A stretch of DNA of 64,000 nucleotides, taken from NCBI GenBank assembly GCA_965267535.1, contig OZ254082.1, forward strand, positions 1,178,001 to 1,242,000. The letters are read 5' to 3'. The stretch comes from CAXBNB01 sp965267535. GTDB taxonomy: Bacteria; Bacteroidota; Bacteroidia; Cytophagales; Cyclobacteriaceae. The notes below the pieces were generated by a model, which was not told where the DNA came from, did not search any database, and saw only the letters and a list, made by a program, of their open reading frames with translations. Shown here piece after piece: positions 52,877 through 61,669 of this stretch (position 1 is its first letter; each line of letters starts with the position of its first letter). Made by a program: the position numbers and the translations under genes.

Positions 52877-54730
52877 TTATCTCACCTTGTTGCCTTTTCT
52901 GTCAAAAACTATGTAGATGGGATCATCCCCTTCGTAAGTTTCTATCGCAGCTTCGTCCATCAAAAAGACGTTGGTTTCTTTTACGATATCGTTGAAGTTG
53001 ATGGATACGGGTTCGTTGTTGATTTTTACACCTGTGGCCCAGTTGAGCTCGCCGGTTCGGCTACAGTTTAGCAGGATGAAATTGGTTTTTGATTCGGGAA
53101 CGCTGCTGTAGATGTATGCGCCAATTTCATCTTTGTCGGCTGGTGCGTATGCTCCGTTTACTTTAAGAACTTCATCGTCGTATTCAAATTTGCCCAGGCT
53201 GAAATTGACTTTCCACTGGATTATTCTGTTATTTCCGATTTTTGCCAGGTAGCCCTGGTCTTTATCGCCGGTAAATTCGATACCCAGTGCGAAAATATTG
53301 GAAGAATCATCCTCTGTAATGGCAAGAGTGTAAAACTTAGAAAGCTCCATAGCCGTGTAGCTACTGTCTGTACGTGCCACCAGGTAGATCGAATCTGCCG
53401 CATCTTCGCTTATACCCCAAAGGCTCTTTTCTTTCCAGTAGTTTTGTAGCTCTTTCCATTTGTTTTTTTCAGTGGAAAATTGCTCCTCAATTTTTTTGCG
53501 GTATTTTATCAATCCAAAATCACCACCGTAGTTTTCTACCAGATTGGCATATTTTTTAGCACCTTCTGTGGTGTAGGGCTCGACCAGAGCAGTGGCCTGA
53601 GTGGTTACTTTATCAATGAGAGTGTTTATACTATCGGTGATGTGTAGCTGGTAGTTGATGTCGGCTTCATCCTCTAATTTTGGATTGTGTTTTTTGCTGG
53701 TGATGTATTCGAAGCGGGTGTGGTCGATAAGGATGTTGAAGAGCTTTTCTGGTAATGGGTTGCTGTCCAGGCTTTTTAATTGTTTTAGTAGAGTAGGGTC
53801 TATGTTGGTTTTGAGGTTGCTGGCAGGTACATCACCACCGGCTTTCACCAAGTCGTAAGTCGATTTTAACTCGTCGTAGGTTGATCTCAGTTTGTCATTG
53901 AGTCGGTTTACATCTACTCTTATTTTTTTCTGGAGTGCTTCAGCCCAGCTTAAATAGTTCCATGCTTCTATGTCATTTAGGTAAAAGTCGGATTCAGCCA
54001 TGCCATCTACTCCAAATTGTTCAATTTCTTTGAAGTTGATTTCCGGGCTGTAACCTTTTCTGCCAAGTTTGCTCACGGCATCACGCACATTGTCTATGGC
54101 TACCCTTATGGAGTCGGTACCTTCTATCATTTGTTGTAAAGCCTGCATTTCCTGGTCTCCGGCAATCAGAGCAAAGTCGTTTTCATTTTGGTATAAAGTG
54201 GCTAGATGCTTGTACTGTTCGTTGGATTGCTTGTATTTGCGGTCAGCTATTCTAAGGTTGGTGTGTATGATTTTGGCATACTTTAGCAGATTGTCCAGCG
54301 CTTCTATTTTCTTCTCAATGTCGAGGTGTACATCGGACAATTTGATGCCAAACTCTCCCGTGCGTAGGTCGCGACGGTAAAATGCCTGATAGTATTCGTT
54401 GTTTTTCTTGATTTCTTTTTCTGTAATCAGCGATTTGGCTTTAGCTAGAAAGTGCTTTGCTGAATCGGCCGTTTGCAGGAGGAGTGTAGAGTCTGAGAGT
54501 ATGTGGTATCCTTCGGATTGCATTTCAAAGTACAGTCCTTTTTGCAAATGCGCATTAGCATGGTCTGCGTTTTTTTCGTCATTCAAAAAAGCATTGATCT
54601 TTGGAATGGCGGCATCATAATCTTTATTTTCGATTAGCGGGAAGATGTCTTTGTACTTGATCTTTTGGCTGAATGATTCCTGTACACTAAGGGTAAGGAT
54701 GAAAAGTATAAGCAGTCTGGTTGTTTTCAT
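52877..54730 (-). CDS. Uncharacterised secreted protein, helical
   Basis: A 617-residue protein with signal peptide (MKTTRLLILFILTLSVQESFSQ). Residues 25-150 look like tetratricopeptide-type helices (KYKDIFPLIENKDYDAAIPKINAFLNDEKNADHANAHLQKGLYF), residues 150-420 are long charged helices with coiled-coil potential, and the last 150 residues are beta-rich (SNIFALGIEFTGDKDQGYLAKIG). No enzyme motif. Probably a periplasmic or surface scaffold; no named family recognised. Confidence 0.75.
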   Translation of the reverse strand: MKTTRLLILFILTLSVQESFSQKIKYKDIFPLIENKDYDAAIPKINAFLNDEKNADHANAHLQKGLYFEMQSEGYHILSDSTLLLQTADSAKHFLAKAKSLITEKEIKKNNEYYQAFYRRDLRTGEFGIKLSDVHLDIEKKIEALDNLLKYAKIIHTNLRIADRKYKQSNEQYKHLATLYQNENDFALIAGDQEMQALQQMIEGTDSIRVAIDNVRDAVSKLGRKGYSPEINFKEIEQFGVDGMAESDFYLNDIEAWNYLSWAEALQKKIRVDVNRLNDKLRSTYDELKSTYDLVKAGGDVPASNLKTNIDPTLLKQLKSLDSNPLPEKLFNILIDHTRFEYITSKKHNPKLEDEADINYQLHITDSINTLIDKVTTQATALVEPYTTEGAKKYANLVENYGGDFGLIKYRKKIEEQFSTEKNKWKELQNYWKEKSLWGISEDAADSIYLVARTDSSYTAMELSKFYTLAITEDDSSNIFALGIEFTGDKDQGYLAKIGNNRIIQWKVNFSLGKFEYDDEVLKVNGAYAPADKDEIGAYIYSSVPESKTNFILLNCSRTGELNWATGVKINNEPVSINFNDIVKETNVFLMDEAAIETYEGDDPIYIVFDRKGNKVR

Positions 54731-54765
54731 GATTGTCTTAGTTTACCATATCATAAATGGTACAA

Positions 54766-54794
54766 AACCCCGGAAATGTTGTATTTCCAGGGTT
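54766..54794 (-). terminator. Terminator of tex
   Basis: On the minus strand AACCC and GGAAAT pair with ATTTCC and GGGTT (one C-A mismatch, 5-nt loop), followed by TTTTG. It lies just after the tex stop and ahead of the secreted-protein gene. Confidence 0.65.
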
Positions 54795-54803
54795 CGAAAA
54801 TAA

Positions 54804-57050
54804 TCAATTTCCGTTAAACTTCCCTCTCAGCATGCCTAGCTTGGCTTGAAGATCACCTTCGGGAGTTTTCTCATCTCTTTTATTTCGTCTATTTCCCTTG
54901 GGTTGCGCTTTTTTGAAAGGGTCGGCTTTTAGAGAAAGCGAAATTCGCTTTTGTTGTACGTTTACTTCCGTTACAGTTACCATCACTTTTTGCTGAAGTT
55001 TTACCACTTCAGCCGGATCTTTTACAAACTTATCGGCTATCTGACTGATGTGTACTAACCCATCTTGGTGAACTCCAATATCTACAAAAGCTCCAAATTT
55101 GGTAATGTTGGTAACAATGCCGGGTACTTTCATGCCTACTTTTAGGTCTGTGATGTCGTTTATGCTTTCTTCGAAACTAAACGATTCAAACTTCTCTCTG
55201 GGATCGCGACCGGGTTTAGCCAGTTCGTTCATGATGTCTTTGAGTGTTGGTAGCCCAAAGTCTTCGGTGACATACTGCTGTAGCTTGATTTTTTTTCGTT
55301 GTTCTTCATTTTTTACCAGATCTTCTACCTGGCAATTCAAGTCTTTGGCCATGGTTTCGACTGTGCCGTATCGCTCGGGGTGAACGGCGCTTCTGTCGAG
55401 TATATTGGCACTTTCCCGAATTCTGAGAAAGCCGGCAGCCTGTTCAAAAGCTTTGTCTCCAAGCCTCGGTACTTTCTTTAGCGCCTGACGGTCTTTGAAG
55501 GGGCCGTTTTCATTTCGGAACTTGACAATGTTTTCAGCCAGCTGTGGTCCGAGGCCGGATACATAAGTCAGCAACTGTTTGCTGGCTGTGTTTAATTCTA
55601 CTCCTACAGCGTTTACGCAGCTTTCTACTACTTCATCCAGATTTCGTTTGAGTTGTGTTTGATCCACATCGTGCTGGTATTGTCCTACGCCGATGGATTT
55701 GGCATCTATTTTCACTAGCTCGGCCAAAGGGTCCATCATTCTGCGGCCTATCGATACAGAACCTCTCACGGTAAGGTCTTCGTTTGGAAACTCTTCGCGA
55801 GCCACTTCAGATGCGGAGTAGATAGATGCTCCACTTTCATTGACCATAGCTATGGTGATGGATGCATCGAGTCCCAGAGATCGTACAAATTGCTCAGATT
55901 CGCGCCCTGCAGTACCATTGCCCACAGCTATGGCTTCTATGTTGTATTGTTTTACCAGGTTTTTGATAGTCTCACCTGCTTCCATCCGCCGGTTTTGAGG
56001 AGGGTGGGGGTATATAGTTTCAAAGGTTTTAAGCTGTCCTTGTCGGTCGAGGCATACTACCTTGCAACCAGTACGAAACCCCGGGTCTATTGCCATTACA
56101 TTTTTTTGGCCCAGTGCGGGAGCCAGCAAAAGTTGCTTGAGGTTTTCGGCAAATACCTGAATGGCTTCCAGGTCTGCTTTTTGCTTTGATTCCAGGCGGA
56201 TTTCAGTTTCCATCGATGGTTTCAAAAGCCTTTTGTATGCATCTTTTATTGCAGTCTTCACCTGTTCGGCAGCATCATTTGTGGCTGTTACAAGTTTTTG
56301 CTCTATAGAAAACAGCGCTTCTTCTTCGTTTGGAGCTATATCCAGCGAGAGTATCATTTCTTTTTCGCCACGTCTCATGGCCAGCAAGCGGTGAGAAGGT
56401 ATGCTTTTGATGGGCTCTTCTAATTCGAAGTAGTCTTTGTATTTTTGTCCTTCTTCTTCCTTGCCTTTCATTACCCGCGAGGTAAGCACACCTTTTTCCA
56501 CAAACATCTTTCGAAGGCCGGCACGAACTTCCGCATTTTCGTTTACCCACTCGGCTATAATATCCCGTGCACCCTGCAGAGCGTCTTCGGTAGATTTTAC
56601 CTCTTTTTCTTCATTGATATATTTAGCGGCCAGACTGTCCGGATCAAGGTTGCCTTGCTCGAAAATCTCTTTGGCTAAGGGTTCCAATCCTTTTTCTTTG
56701 GCTATAGAACCTTTCGTTTTTCGTTTGGGTTTGTAGGGTAGGTAAATGTCTTCCAGTACGGCTAGGGTAGTGGTTGCTTCTATTTTAGCCTTGAGTTCGT
56801 CAGTCAGTTTGCCTTGTTCGTCTATCGACTTCAGTATGGCCTCTTTTCTTTTGTCAAATTCTATGAGTTTGGCCAGCCTGTCTTTGATATAGGCTATTTC
56901 TACCTCATCCAGATTGCCGGTTCGCTCTTTTCTATATCGGGATATAAACGGTACTGTACCCCCTTCGTCGAGCAACTCTATGACAGCTTTTACCTGCTTC
57001 TCACTGATTTGCTTTTCTTCTGCTATGACCGCTGCGTAATTCGAACTCAT
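54804..57050 (-). CDS. tex: Tex-family RNA-binding transcription accessory protein
   Basis: A 748-residue Tex protein, a cytosolic RNA-binding factor related to Spt6. N-terminal helical region with GTVPFISRYRKERTGNLDEV; the YqgF/RNase H-like domain is VMAIDPGFRTGCKVVCLD near residue 325; helix-hairpin-helix NTASKQLLTYVSGLGPQLAENIVKFR follows; a C-terminal S1 domain starts at LKVGMKVPGIVTNITKFGAFVDIGVHQDGLVHISQIAD. The tail is basic (QPKGNRRNKRDEK). Length is normal. Confidence 0.96.
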   Translation of the reverse strand: MSSNYAAVIAEEKQISEKQVKAVIELLDEGGTVPFISRYRKERTGNLDEVEIAYIKDRLAKLIEFDKRKEAILKSIDEQGKLTDELKAKIEATTTLAVLEDIYLPYKPKRKTKGSIAKEKGLEPLAKEIFEQGNLDPDSLAAKYINEEKEVKSTEDALQGARDIIAEWVNENAEVRAGLRKMFVEKGVLTSRVMKGKEEEGQKYKDYFELEEPIKSIPSHRLLAMRRGEKEMILSLDIAPNEEEALFSIEQKLVTATNDAAEQVKTAIKDAYKRLLKPSMETEIRLESKQKADLEAIQVFAENLKQLLLAPALGQKNVMAIDPGFRTGCKVVCLDRQGQLKTFETIYPHPPQNRRMEAGETIKNLVKQYNIEAIAVGNGTAGRESEQFVRSLGLDASITIAMVNESGASIYSASEVAREEFPNEDLTVRGSVSIGRRMMDPLAELVKIDAKSIGVGQYQHDVDQTQLKRNLDEVVESCVNAVGVELNTASKQLLTYVSGLGPQLAENIVKFRNENGPFKDRQALKKVPRLGDKAFEQAAGFLRIRESANILDRSAVHPERYGTVETMAKDLNCQVEDLVKNEEQRKKIKLQQYVTEDFGLPTLKDIMNELAKPGRDPREKFESFSFEESINDITDLKVGMKVPGIVTNITKFGAFVDIGVHQDGLVHISQIADKFVKDPAEVVKLQQKVMVTVTEVNVQQKRISLSLKADPFKKAQPKGNRRNKRDEKTPEGDLQAKLGMLRGKFNGN

Positions 57051-57189
57051 AAAAGATTTTGATTTTGAATGTGTGTTGTTAAAATAAAGTATTTTCTAAA
57101 ATGGCCGCCAAAAATAATACTTTGAGGGAATTATTTTCTACCCGTTTTTGTAATTTGATAAAAAAGAAAAAAGGACTTAGTATTAAGGA

Positions 57190-57762
57190 ATGACAAGAAA
57201 AATTAAAAGAGAAATAATAGAGTGGGGACTGTTGATAGCAGTGGTGTTGGGTTTGTATCTTACCGGTAGTCATACCACCGTTATTGGTTTTTTTCAACGA
57301 GGGATTTTAGCTACAGGTTTGTTTGCCCCAGAAATGGTGGATAGCGAAAATCAACTGACAGTGGATTATGATTTTATGCTCGAAGATAGCAAAGGAAATA
57401 GAGTGTCTTTCAAGTCCTTTGCCGAAAAGACCGTGTTTGTAAATATATGGGCGACATGGTGCCCACCTTGTGTGGCTGAAATGCCCGATATCCATGGGCT
57501 GTACAAAAAAGTAGGCAAAGAAGTGTCATTTGTGATGATTGCTCAGGATAAGGATTTTGAAAAAGCCAAAGCGTATGTAGAAGATCAGGGCTACACATTT
57601 CCTGTCTACAAGCAAATTACGACATTGCCGCAAGCTTTTCAGAGTAGGTCTATTCCGGCTACCTATGTGGTATCCCCTCAGGGGCGTATAGTAGCCAAAC
57701 GTCAGGGAATGGCACGTTACGACACCCGGGAGTTTAGGGAGTTTATCACTTCGCTTCGATAG
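57190..57762 (+). CDS. TlpA-like membrane-anchored thioredoxin
   Basis: A 190-residue thioredoxin-fold protein with one N-terminal membrane helix (residues 11-27). The redox motif is WATWCPPCVAEMP with Cys91 and Cys94; SIPATYVVSPQGRIV carries the cis-Pro. It probably works in the periplasm as a disulfide reductase, as in cytochrome c maturation, though no such genes are beside it. Divergent from tex. Confidence 0.92.
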   Translation: MTRKIKREIIEWGLLIAVVLGLYLTGSHTTVIGFFQRGILATGLFAPEMVDSENQLTVDYDFMLEDSKGNRVSFKSFAEKTVFVNIWATWCPPCVAEMPDIHGLYKKVGKEVSFVMIAQDKDFEKAKAYVEDQGYTFPVYKQITTLPQAFQSRSIPATYVVSPQGRIVAKRQGMARYDTREFREFITSLR

Positions 57763-57766
57763 GGGG

Positions 57767-58261
57767 TTACACCACCGGCGGCACGTAATACTTTTGAAGC
57801 AGGCAGGTGTCCTGAGAAAGTTCTTTCCACGAATCTACCTGTAATGACAAATGCATGACAGCTCCCGGGGGCACATTGCCAATGATATCACCGGTTAGAA
57901 ATTCACCTAAAAAACTGATGGAAGGGTTGTGAGCCACTACAAAGAGACTCTCGTGGTGGTCGGCAGTTTTTTCCAGTACGCTGAGCATCAGCCTGACGGA
58001 AGATTCGTAGAGGTCTTCGGTATACTCTATTTTGTCGGGAGAAAAAGCCAGTTGCTCGCACAAGTATTGTGAGGTCTGGCGCGTACGGTTTGCCGTACTC
58101 GATAGCATACTGTCGGGAGTATGGCCATCGGTATGTAGCCAATGCCCCATACGCATGGCATCCTGACATCCCTTGTCGGTTAGCCTTCGATGGATGTCTT
58201 TTACGTCCATCTGCAGCGCTTCAGCTTCGGCATGACGAACCAAAAATAATTGTTTAGACAT
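57767..58261 (-). CDS. SixA-like phosphohistidine phosphatase
   Basis: A 164-residue histidine phosphatase of the SixA branch. The start at 58261 gives MSKQLFLVRHAEAEA with catalytic RHA at residues 8-10; two upstream ATGs add unrelated residues. RRLTDKGCQDAMRMGHWL and LSSTANRTRQTSQYLCEQL are family blocks, and SLFVVAHNPSISFLGEFL holds the second catalytic His. SixA removes phosphate from phosphohistidine of two-component or PTS proteins; the partner is unknown. Confidence 0.92.
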   Translation of the reverse strand: MSKQLFLVRHAEAEALQMDVKDIHRRLTDKGCQDAMRMGHWLHTDGHTPDSMLSSTANRTRQTSQYLCEQLAFSPDKIEYTEDLYESSVRLMLSVLEKTADHHESLFVVAHNPSISFLGEFLTGDIIGNVPPGAVMHLSLQVDSWKELSQDTCLLQKYYVPPVV

Positions 58262-58316
58262 AGAATTCATATTAAGTTGGTTGGCCGGCAATTTATCGGA
58301 TTTTAAAAATTTGTTT

Positions 58317-58348
58317 TTGCTTAAATTAATTTTTTTTATTGATATTTG
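58317..58348 (+). promoter_or_regulatory. Candidate topA promoter
   Basis: TTG (58317-58319), 21 nt, GATATTTG (58341-58348), one mismatch to TAnnTTTG, 30 nt before the topA start. Confidence 0.5.
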
Positions 58349-58378
58349 GCGTTTTTAATCCACAACGACCACAGATTT

Positions 58379-60697
58379 ATGCCTCAAAATTTAGTAATAG
58401 TAGAGTCACCGGCGAAGGCTAAGACAATAGAAGGGTATCTGGGTAAAGACTACAAAGTGATGTCTAGCTATGGGCATGTGCGCGATCTTCCCAAAGGCAA
58501 TAATGCCATAGATATAGAGAATGGCTTTTTGCCCACCTACGAGGTGTCCAAAGACAAGAAAGAGGTCATCTCTCAGCTGAAAAAAGAAGTAAAAGCCTCA
58601 GATATGGTTTTCCTGGCCAGTGATGATGACCGTGAAGGAGAAGCGATTTCGTGGCATTTGAAAGAAGCCCTGAAGTTGAAAGATGAAAACACCAAAAGGA
58701 TAGTTTTTCATGAGATAACGAAAGCTGCAATATCCAAAGCGATAGATAACCCCAGAGGAATCGATATAGATCTGGTGAACGCACAGCAGGCTCGTCGTGT
58801 GCTGGATAGGCTGGTGGGCTTTGAGTTGTCGCCTATTTTGTGGAAAAAAATAAAAACAGGCTTATCAGCAGGGCGTGTTCAGTCAGTGGCTGTACGCCTG
58901 GTAGTAGAGCGCGAACGTGAGATCGATCAGTTTAAAAGCACTTCTTCGTATAAAGTGACGGCAGACTTTCTGCTGGACGGAGGTAAGGTACTGCATGCAG
59001 AATTGCCCAAAAAGCTGGCAACATTAGATGAAGCCAATGCTTTTCTTACCGAATGTGTAGGTGCTGAGTACACCATAAAAAATCTGGAAAAGAAGCCCGC
59101 CAAAAAATCTCCGGCACCTCCTTTTACCACGTCTACCTTGCAACAGGAGGCCAGCAGGAAGTTGGGCTTTCCGGTAGGTATGACCATGAGTGTAGCGCAG
59201 AAGTTGTATGAAGCCGGTAAGATATCATATATGAGAACGGATTCGCTCAACCTGTCGGAAGAGGCTTTGGCCGGAGCGAAAAGTGCTATAGAAAGCACCT
59301 ATGGAGAAGAGTATTCTAAAACGAGGGTGTTTAAGACAAAAAATCAATCGGCTCAGGAAGCTCACGAAGCAATAAGGCCGACCAATTTTGGTGTAAGTAC
59401 TGCGGGTAGCGATGATAAAGAGCGGCGCTTGTATGATCTGATCTGGAAGCGTGCCATAGCTTCGCAGATGGCCGATGCGCAAATTGAAAAGACGATAGCT
59501 ACAATTGACATATCCACCAAAGATGAAAATCTGACAGCTTCAGGCGAAGTGGTCACTTTTGAAGGTTTTCTAAAAGTATATTCGGAATCTACCGACGATG
59601 AAAACGGTGAGAGCGAACAAAAGGGAATGTTGCCTCCACTGACTGTGGGAGAAAACCTGAAGCTGAGTGAAATGAAAGCCAAAGAGGGTTTTACTCGTCA
59701 TCCGGCGCGGTATACAGAAGCCAGTCTGGTAAAGAAACTGGAAGAAATGGGAATCGGGCGTCCGTCAACGTATGCACCTACTATTTCTACCATTCAAAAA
59801 AGAAACTACGTGGTGAAAGAATCGCGTGAGGGATACGAGCGAGCGTATAAAGAAGTGGTACTTCAGGGCGATAACGTAACCGTGCTGGACAAAAAGGAAA
59901 ATACCGGTGCAGAAAAAAATAAGCTTTTTCCCACCAATACAGCCATGGTGGTAAACGATTTTCTGGTAGAGCATTTTTCTAATGTGACAGACTATTCTTT
60001 TACTGCTAAGGTAGAAAAGGAATTTGACGAGATAGCCAGTGGCCAAAAGGAGTGGAATAAGATGATAGAATCGTTTTATTCGGGTTTTCATGAAAAAGTG
60101 GAATCTACCGAAAACCTCGAACGGTCGGAGGTAGGACAGCAGCGTCTACTTGGGGAGCATCCCGAAAGTGGCAAGCCGGTGATCGCGCGTCTGGGAAGGT
60201 TTGGAGCTATGGTGCAGATAGGCGAGTTTAGTGAAGAAGAGGGGGCTGAAAAACCGCAATATGCCAGCTTGCGAAAAGGTCAGTTTCTGGAAAATATTAC
60301 TCTGGAAGAGGCGCTGGAGTTGTTTAAGCTGCCCCGACAGTTGGGAGAGTACGAAGATAAGGTAGTAGTAGCAGCTATCGGACGTTTTGGCCCGTACATC
60401 CGTCACGATGGCAAGTTTGTGTCCATTCCCAAAGACAAGGATCCGCTGGAAATCACTTATGATGAGGCTATAGAGCTGATCGAGGCAAAGCGAAAAGCAG
60501 ACGCAGAGAAGTTTATTAAAGGATTTGATGAAAACCCGAATGTGCAAGTATTGAATGGCCGGTGGGGACCTTACATCAAATTTGAAAAGAAAAATGTAAA
60601 AATCCCGAAAGATAAAGAGCCAACCTCTCTAACCTATGAAGAATGCGTGGAGCTGGCAGAGAAGACTCCTGACAAGAAACGGGGTAGAAAAAAATAA
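58379..60697 (+). CDS. topA: DNA topoisomerase I
   Basis: A 772-residue type IA topoisomerase relaxing negative supercoils. The start at 58379 (MPQNLVIVESPAKAKTIEGYLG) is the family N-terminus. Toprim: VESPAKAKT and FLASDDDREGEAISWHL; active-site Tyr in ISYMRTDSLNLS near residue 295; GIGRPSTYAPTISTIQKRNYV is conserved. Instead of zinc fingers, the C-terminus has three Topo_C repeats (VIARLGRFGAMVQIG, VVAAIGRFGPYIRHDG, LNGRWGPYIKFEKKNVKIPKDKEP) and a basic tail, usual for Bacteroidota. Confidence 0.97.
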   Translation: MPQNLVIVESPAKAKTIEGYLGKDYKVMSSYGHVRDLPKGNNAIDIENGFLPTYEVSKDKKEVISQLKKEVKASDMVFLASDDDREGEAISWHLKEALKLKDENTKRIVFHEITKAAISKAIDNPRGIDIDLVNAQQARRVLDRLVGFELSPILWKKIKTGLSAGRVQSVAVRLVVEREREIDQFKSTSSYKVTADFLLDGGKVLHAELPKKLATLDEANAFLTECVGAEYTIKNLEKKPAKKSPAPPFTTSTLQQEASRKLGFPVGMTMSVAQKLYEAGKISYMRTDSLNLSEEALAGAKSAIESTYGEEYSKTRVFKTKNQSAQEAHEAIRPTNFGVSTAGSDDKERRLYDLIWKRAIASQMADAQIEKTIATIDISTKDENLTASGEVVTFEGFLKVYSESTDDENGESEQKGMLPPLTVGENLKLSEMKAKEGFTRHPARYTEASLVKKLEEMGIGRPSTYAPTISTIQKRNYVVKESREGYERAYKEVVLQGDNVTVLDKKENTGAEKNKLFPTNTAMVVNDFLVEHFSNVTDYSFTAKVEKEFDEIASGQKEWNKMIESFYSGFHEKVESTENLERSEVGQQRLLGEHPESGKPVIARLGRFGAMVQIGEFSEEEGAEKPQYASLRKGQFLENITLEEALELFKLPRQLGEYEDKVVVAAIGRFGPYIRHDGKFVSIPKDKDPLEITYDEAIELIEAKRKADAEKFIKGFDENPNVQVLNGRWGPYIKFEKKNVKIPKDKEPTSLTYEECVELAEKTPDKKRGRKK

Positions 60698-60711
60698 TCT
60701 ACGAGAATACA

Positions 60712-60736
60712 TGCCGGGGTAGTTAGTACCTTGGCA
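60712..60736 (+). terminator. Possible weak terminator after topA
   Basis: Stem TGCCGGGGTA with TACCTTGGCA (10 bp with two G-U pairs), loop GTTAG, followed by only a loose T stretch, 15 nt after the topA stop. Confidence 0.4.
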
Positions 60737-60768
60737 GTGTTTATAACTTCACCAAGAAAATCATTGTA

Positions 60769-60805
60769 ACCTATCTCGAAACAGCAGGAGAGTTTCGAGA
60801 TAGGT
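60769..60805. repeat. Perfect 14-bp inverted repeat
   Basis: ACCTATCTCGAAAC and its exact complement around a 9-nt loop. There is no T run behind it, so it is not a standard terminator; it may be a protein-binding site, a structured RNA element or the trace of a mobile element ahead of the toxin-antitoxin genes. Confidence 0.6.
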
Positions 60806-60897
60806 AAGATGTACCAATCCAATTGTGTGGGCTCACACAGTATGTATGTAATGCGCCGCAAACCATGCTTAGCCCAACGTGCTTTAGAGGTGCTTAG

Positions 60898-60931
60898 TTG
60901 ATAAGAATTTAGTTGTCAATCATTAAATTTG
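60898..60931 (+). promoter_or_regulatory. Candidate promoter of the MntA/HepT operon
   Basis: TTG (60898-60900), 23 nt, TAAATTTG (60924-60931): exact -7 consensus, only 5 nt before the ATG at 60937. If used, the transcript would be leaderless or nearly so. Confidence 0.4.
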
Positions 60932-60936
60932 TACCT

Positions 60937-61236
60937 ATGGGGTATATAGACAACTATAGAGAAAGCATTTCAAGTTTGTGTGCTGAGCATCTGGTAGATA
61001 AGTTGTATCTTTTTGGTTCTGCAACAAAAAACAATCTCACGGATTTAAGTGATATTGATATGGTTGTCAAATTTAAACCTATAGCCTTGTCCGGCTACTT
61101 TTTGAATTATATGAGCCTGAAAAATAAGTTGAAAAACCTTTTTCAAAGGGATGTTGATTTATTAGAAGAACAGGCCATATCAAACCCTTACATTAAAAAA
61201 TCGATAGACCAATCCAAACAATTGATTTATGGATAA
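60937..61236 (+). CDS. MntA-type nucleotidyltransferase antitoxin
   Basis: A 99-residue minimal nucleotidyltransferase. The start at 60937 is the first ATG. The MNT signature is complete: FGS (Gly27-Ser28), 10 residues, Asp39-x-Asp41 in LSDIDMVV, with the third catalytic Asp in QRDVDLLEE. In characterised MntA/HepT systems this enzyme adds AMP units to a Tyr of the toxin and so inactivates it. It overlaps the toxin gene by 8 nt. Confidence 0.93.
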   Translation: MGYIDNYRESISSLCAEHLVDKLYLFGSATKNNLTDLSDIDMVVKFKPIALSGYFLNYMSLKNKLKNLFQRDVDLLEEQAISNPYIKKSIDQSKQLIYG

Positions 61237-61573
61237 GCAGGTTTATGCTTGGTTGTATGACATTCGAAAAGCCATAGAAGAGATTGATTTGTTTCTGGAA
61301 GGGAAACCTAAAGACTTTCTGAAGTATAAAGAAGATATTTTGCTAAAGAGAGCTATCGAACGGGAATTAGAAATTATTGGCGAAGCTATGAATCGGATTC
61401 TCAAAGTGGATCCTGAAATGGAAAATGGTATTACTGATGCCAGAAATATTATAGGACTAAGAAATCAGGTTATTCATGCCTATGACAATATTTCTGATGA
61501 AACAATATGGTCAGTAGTAATCAACCATATACCCAAATTGAAAGAAGAGATTGATCTCTTTTTGAAAGAGTAA
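61229..61573 (+). CDS. HepT-type HEPN ribonuclease toxin (DUF86)
   Basis: A 114-residue all-helical HEPN protein. The catalytic RX4HXY motif is intact: Arg78, His83, Tyr85 in GLRNQVIHAYDNI; the Tyr is the site adenylylated by MntA. RAIERELEIIGEAMNRILK is the usual DUF86 helix. Acts as an RNase, in known cases on tRNA. With the upstream gene it forms a complete module. About 95 gene-free nt follow before the convergent barrel gene. Confidence 0.94.
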   Translation: MDKQVYAWLYDIRKAIEEIDLFLEGKPKDFLKYKEDILLKRAIERELEIIGEAMNRILKVDPEMENGITDARNIIGLRNQVIHAYDNISDETIWSVVINHIPKLKEEIDLFLKE

Positions 61574-61669
61574 AGGCCACAACGTTTTTACCAAAAGTTA
61601 CATTTCGCTAAGCTAAGCTTGCACTATTAAACCTTAGCAATTGTTCGAACCCTAACTAATCGACAACTT

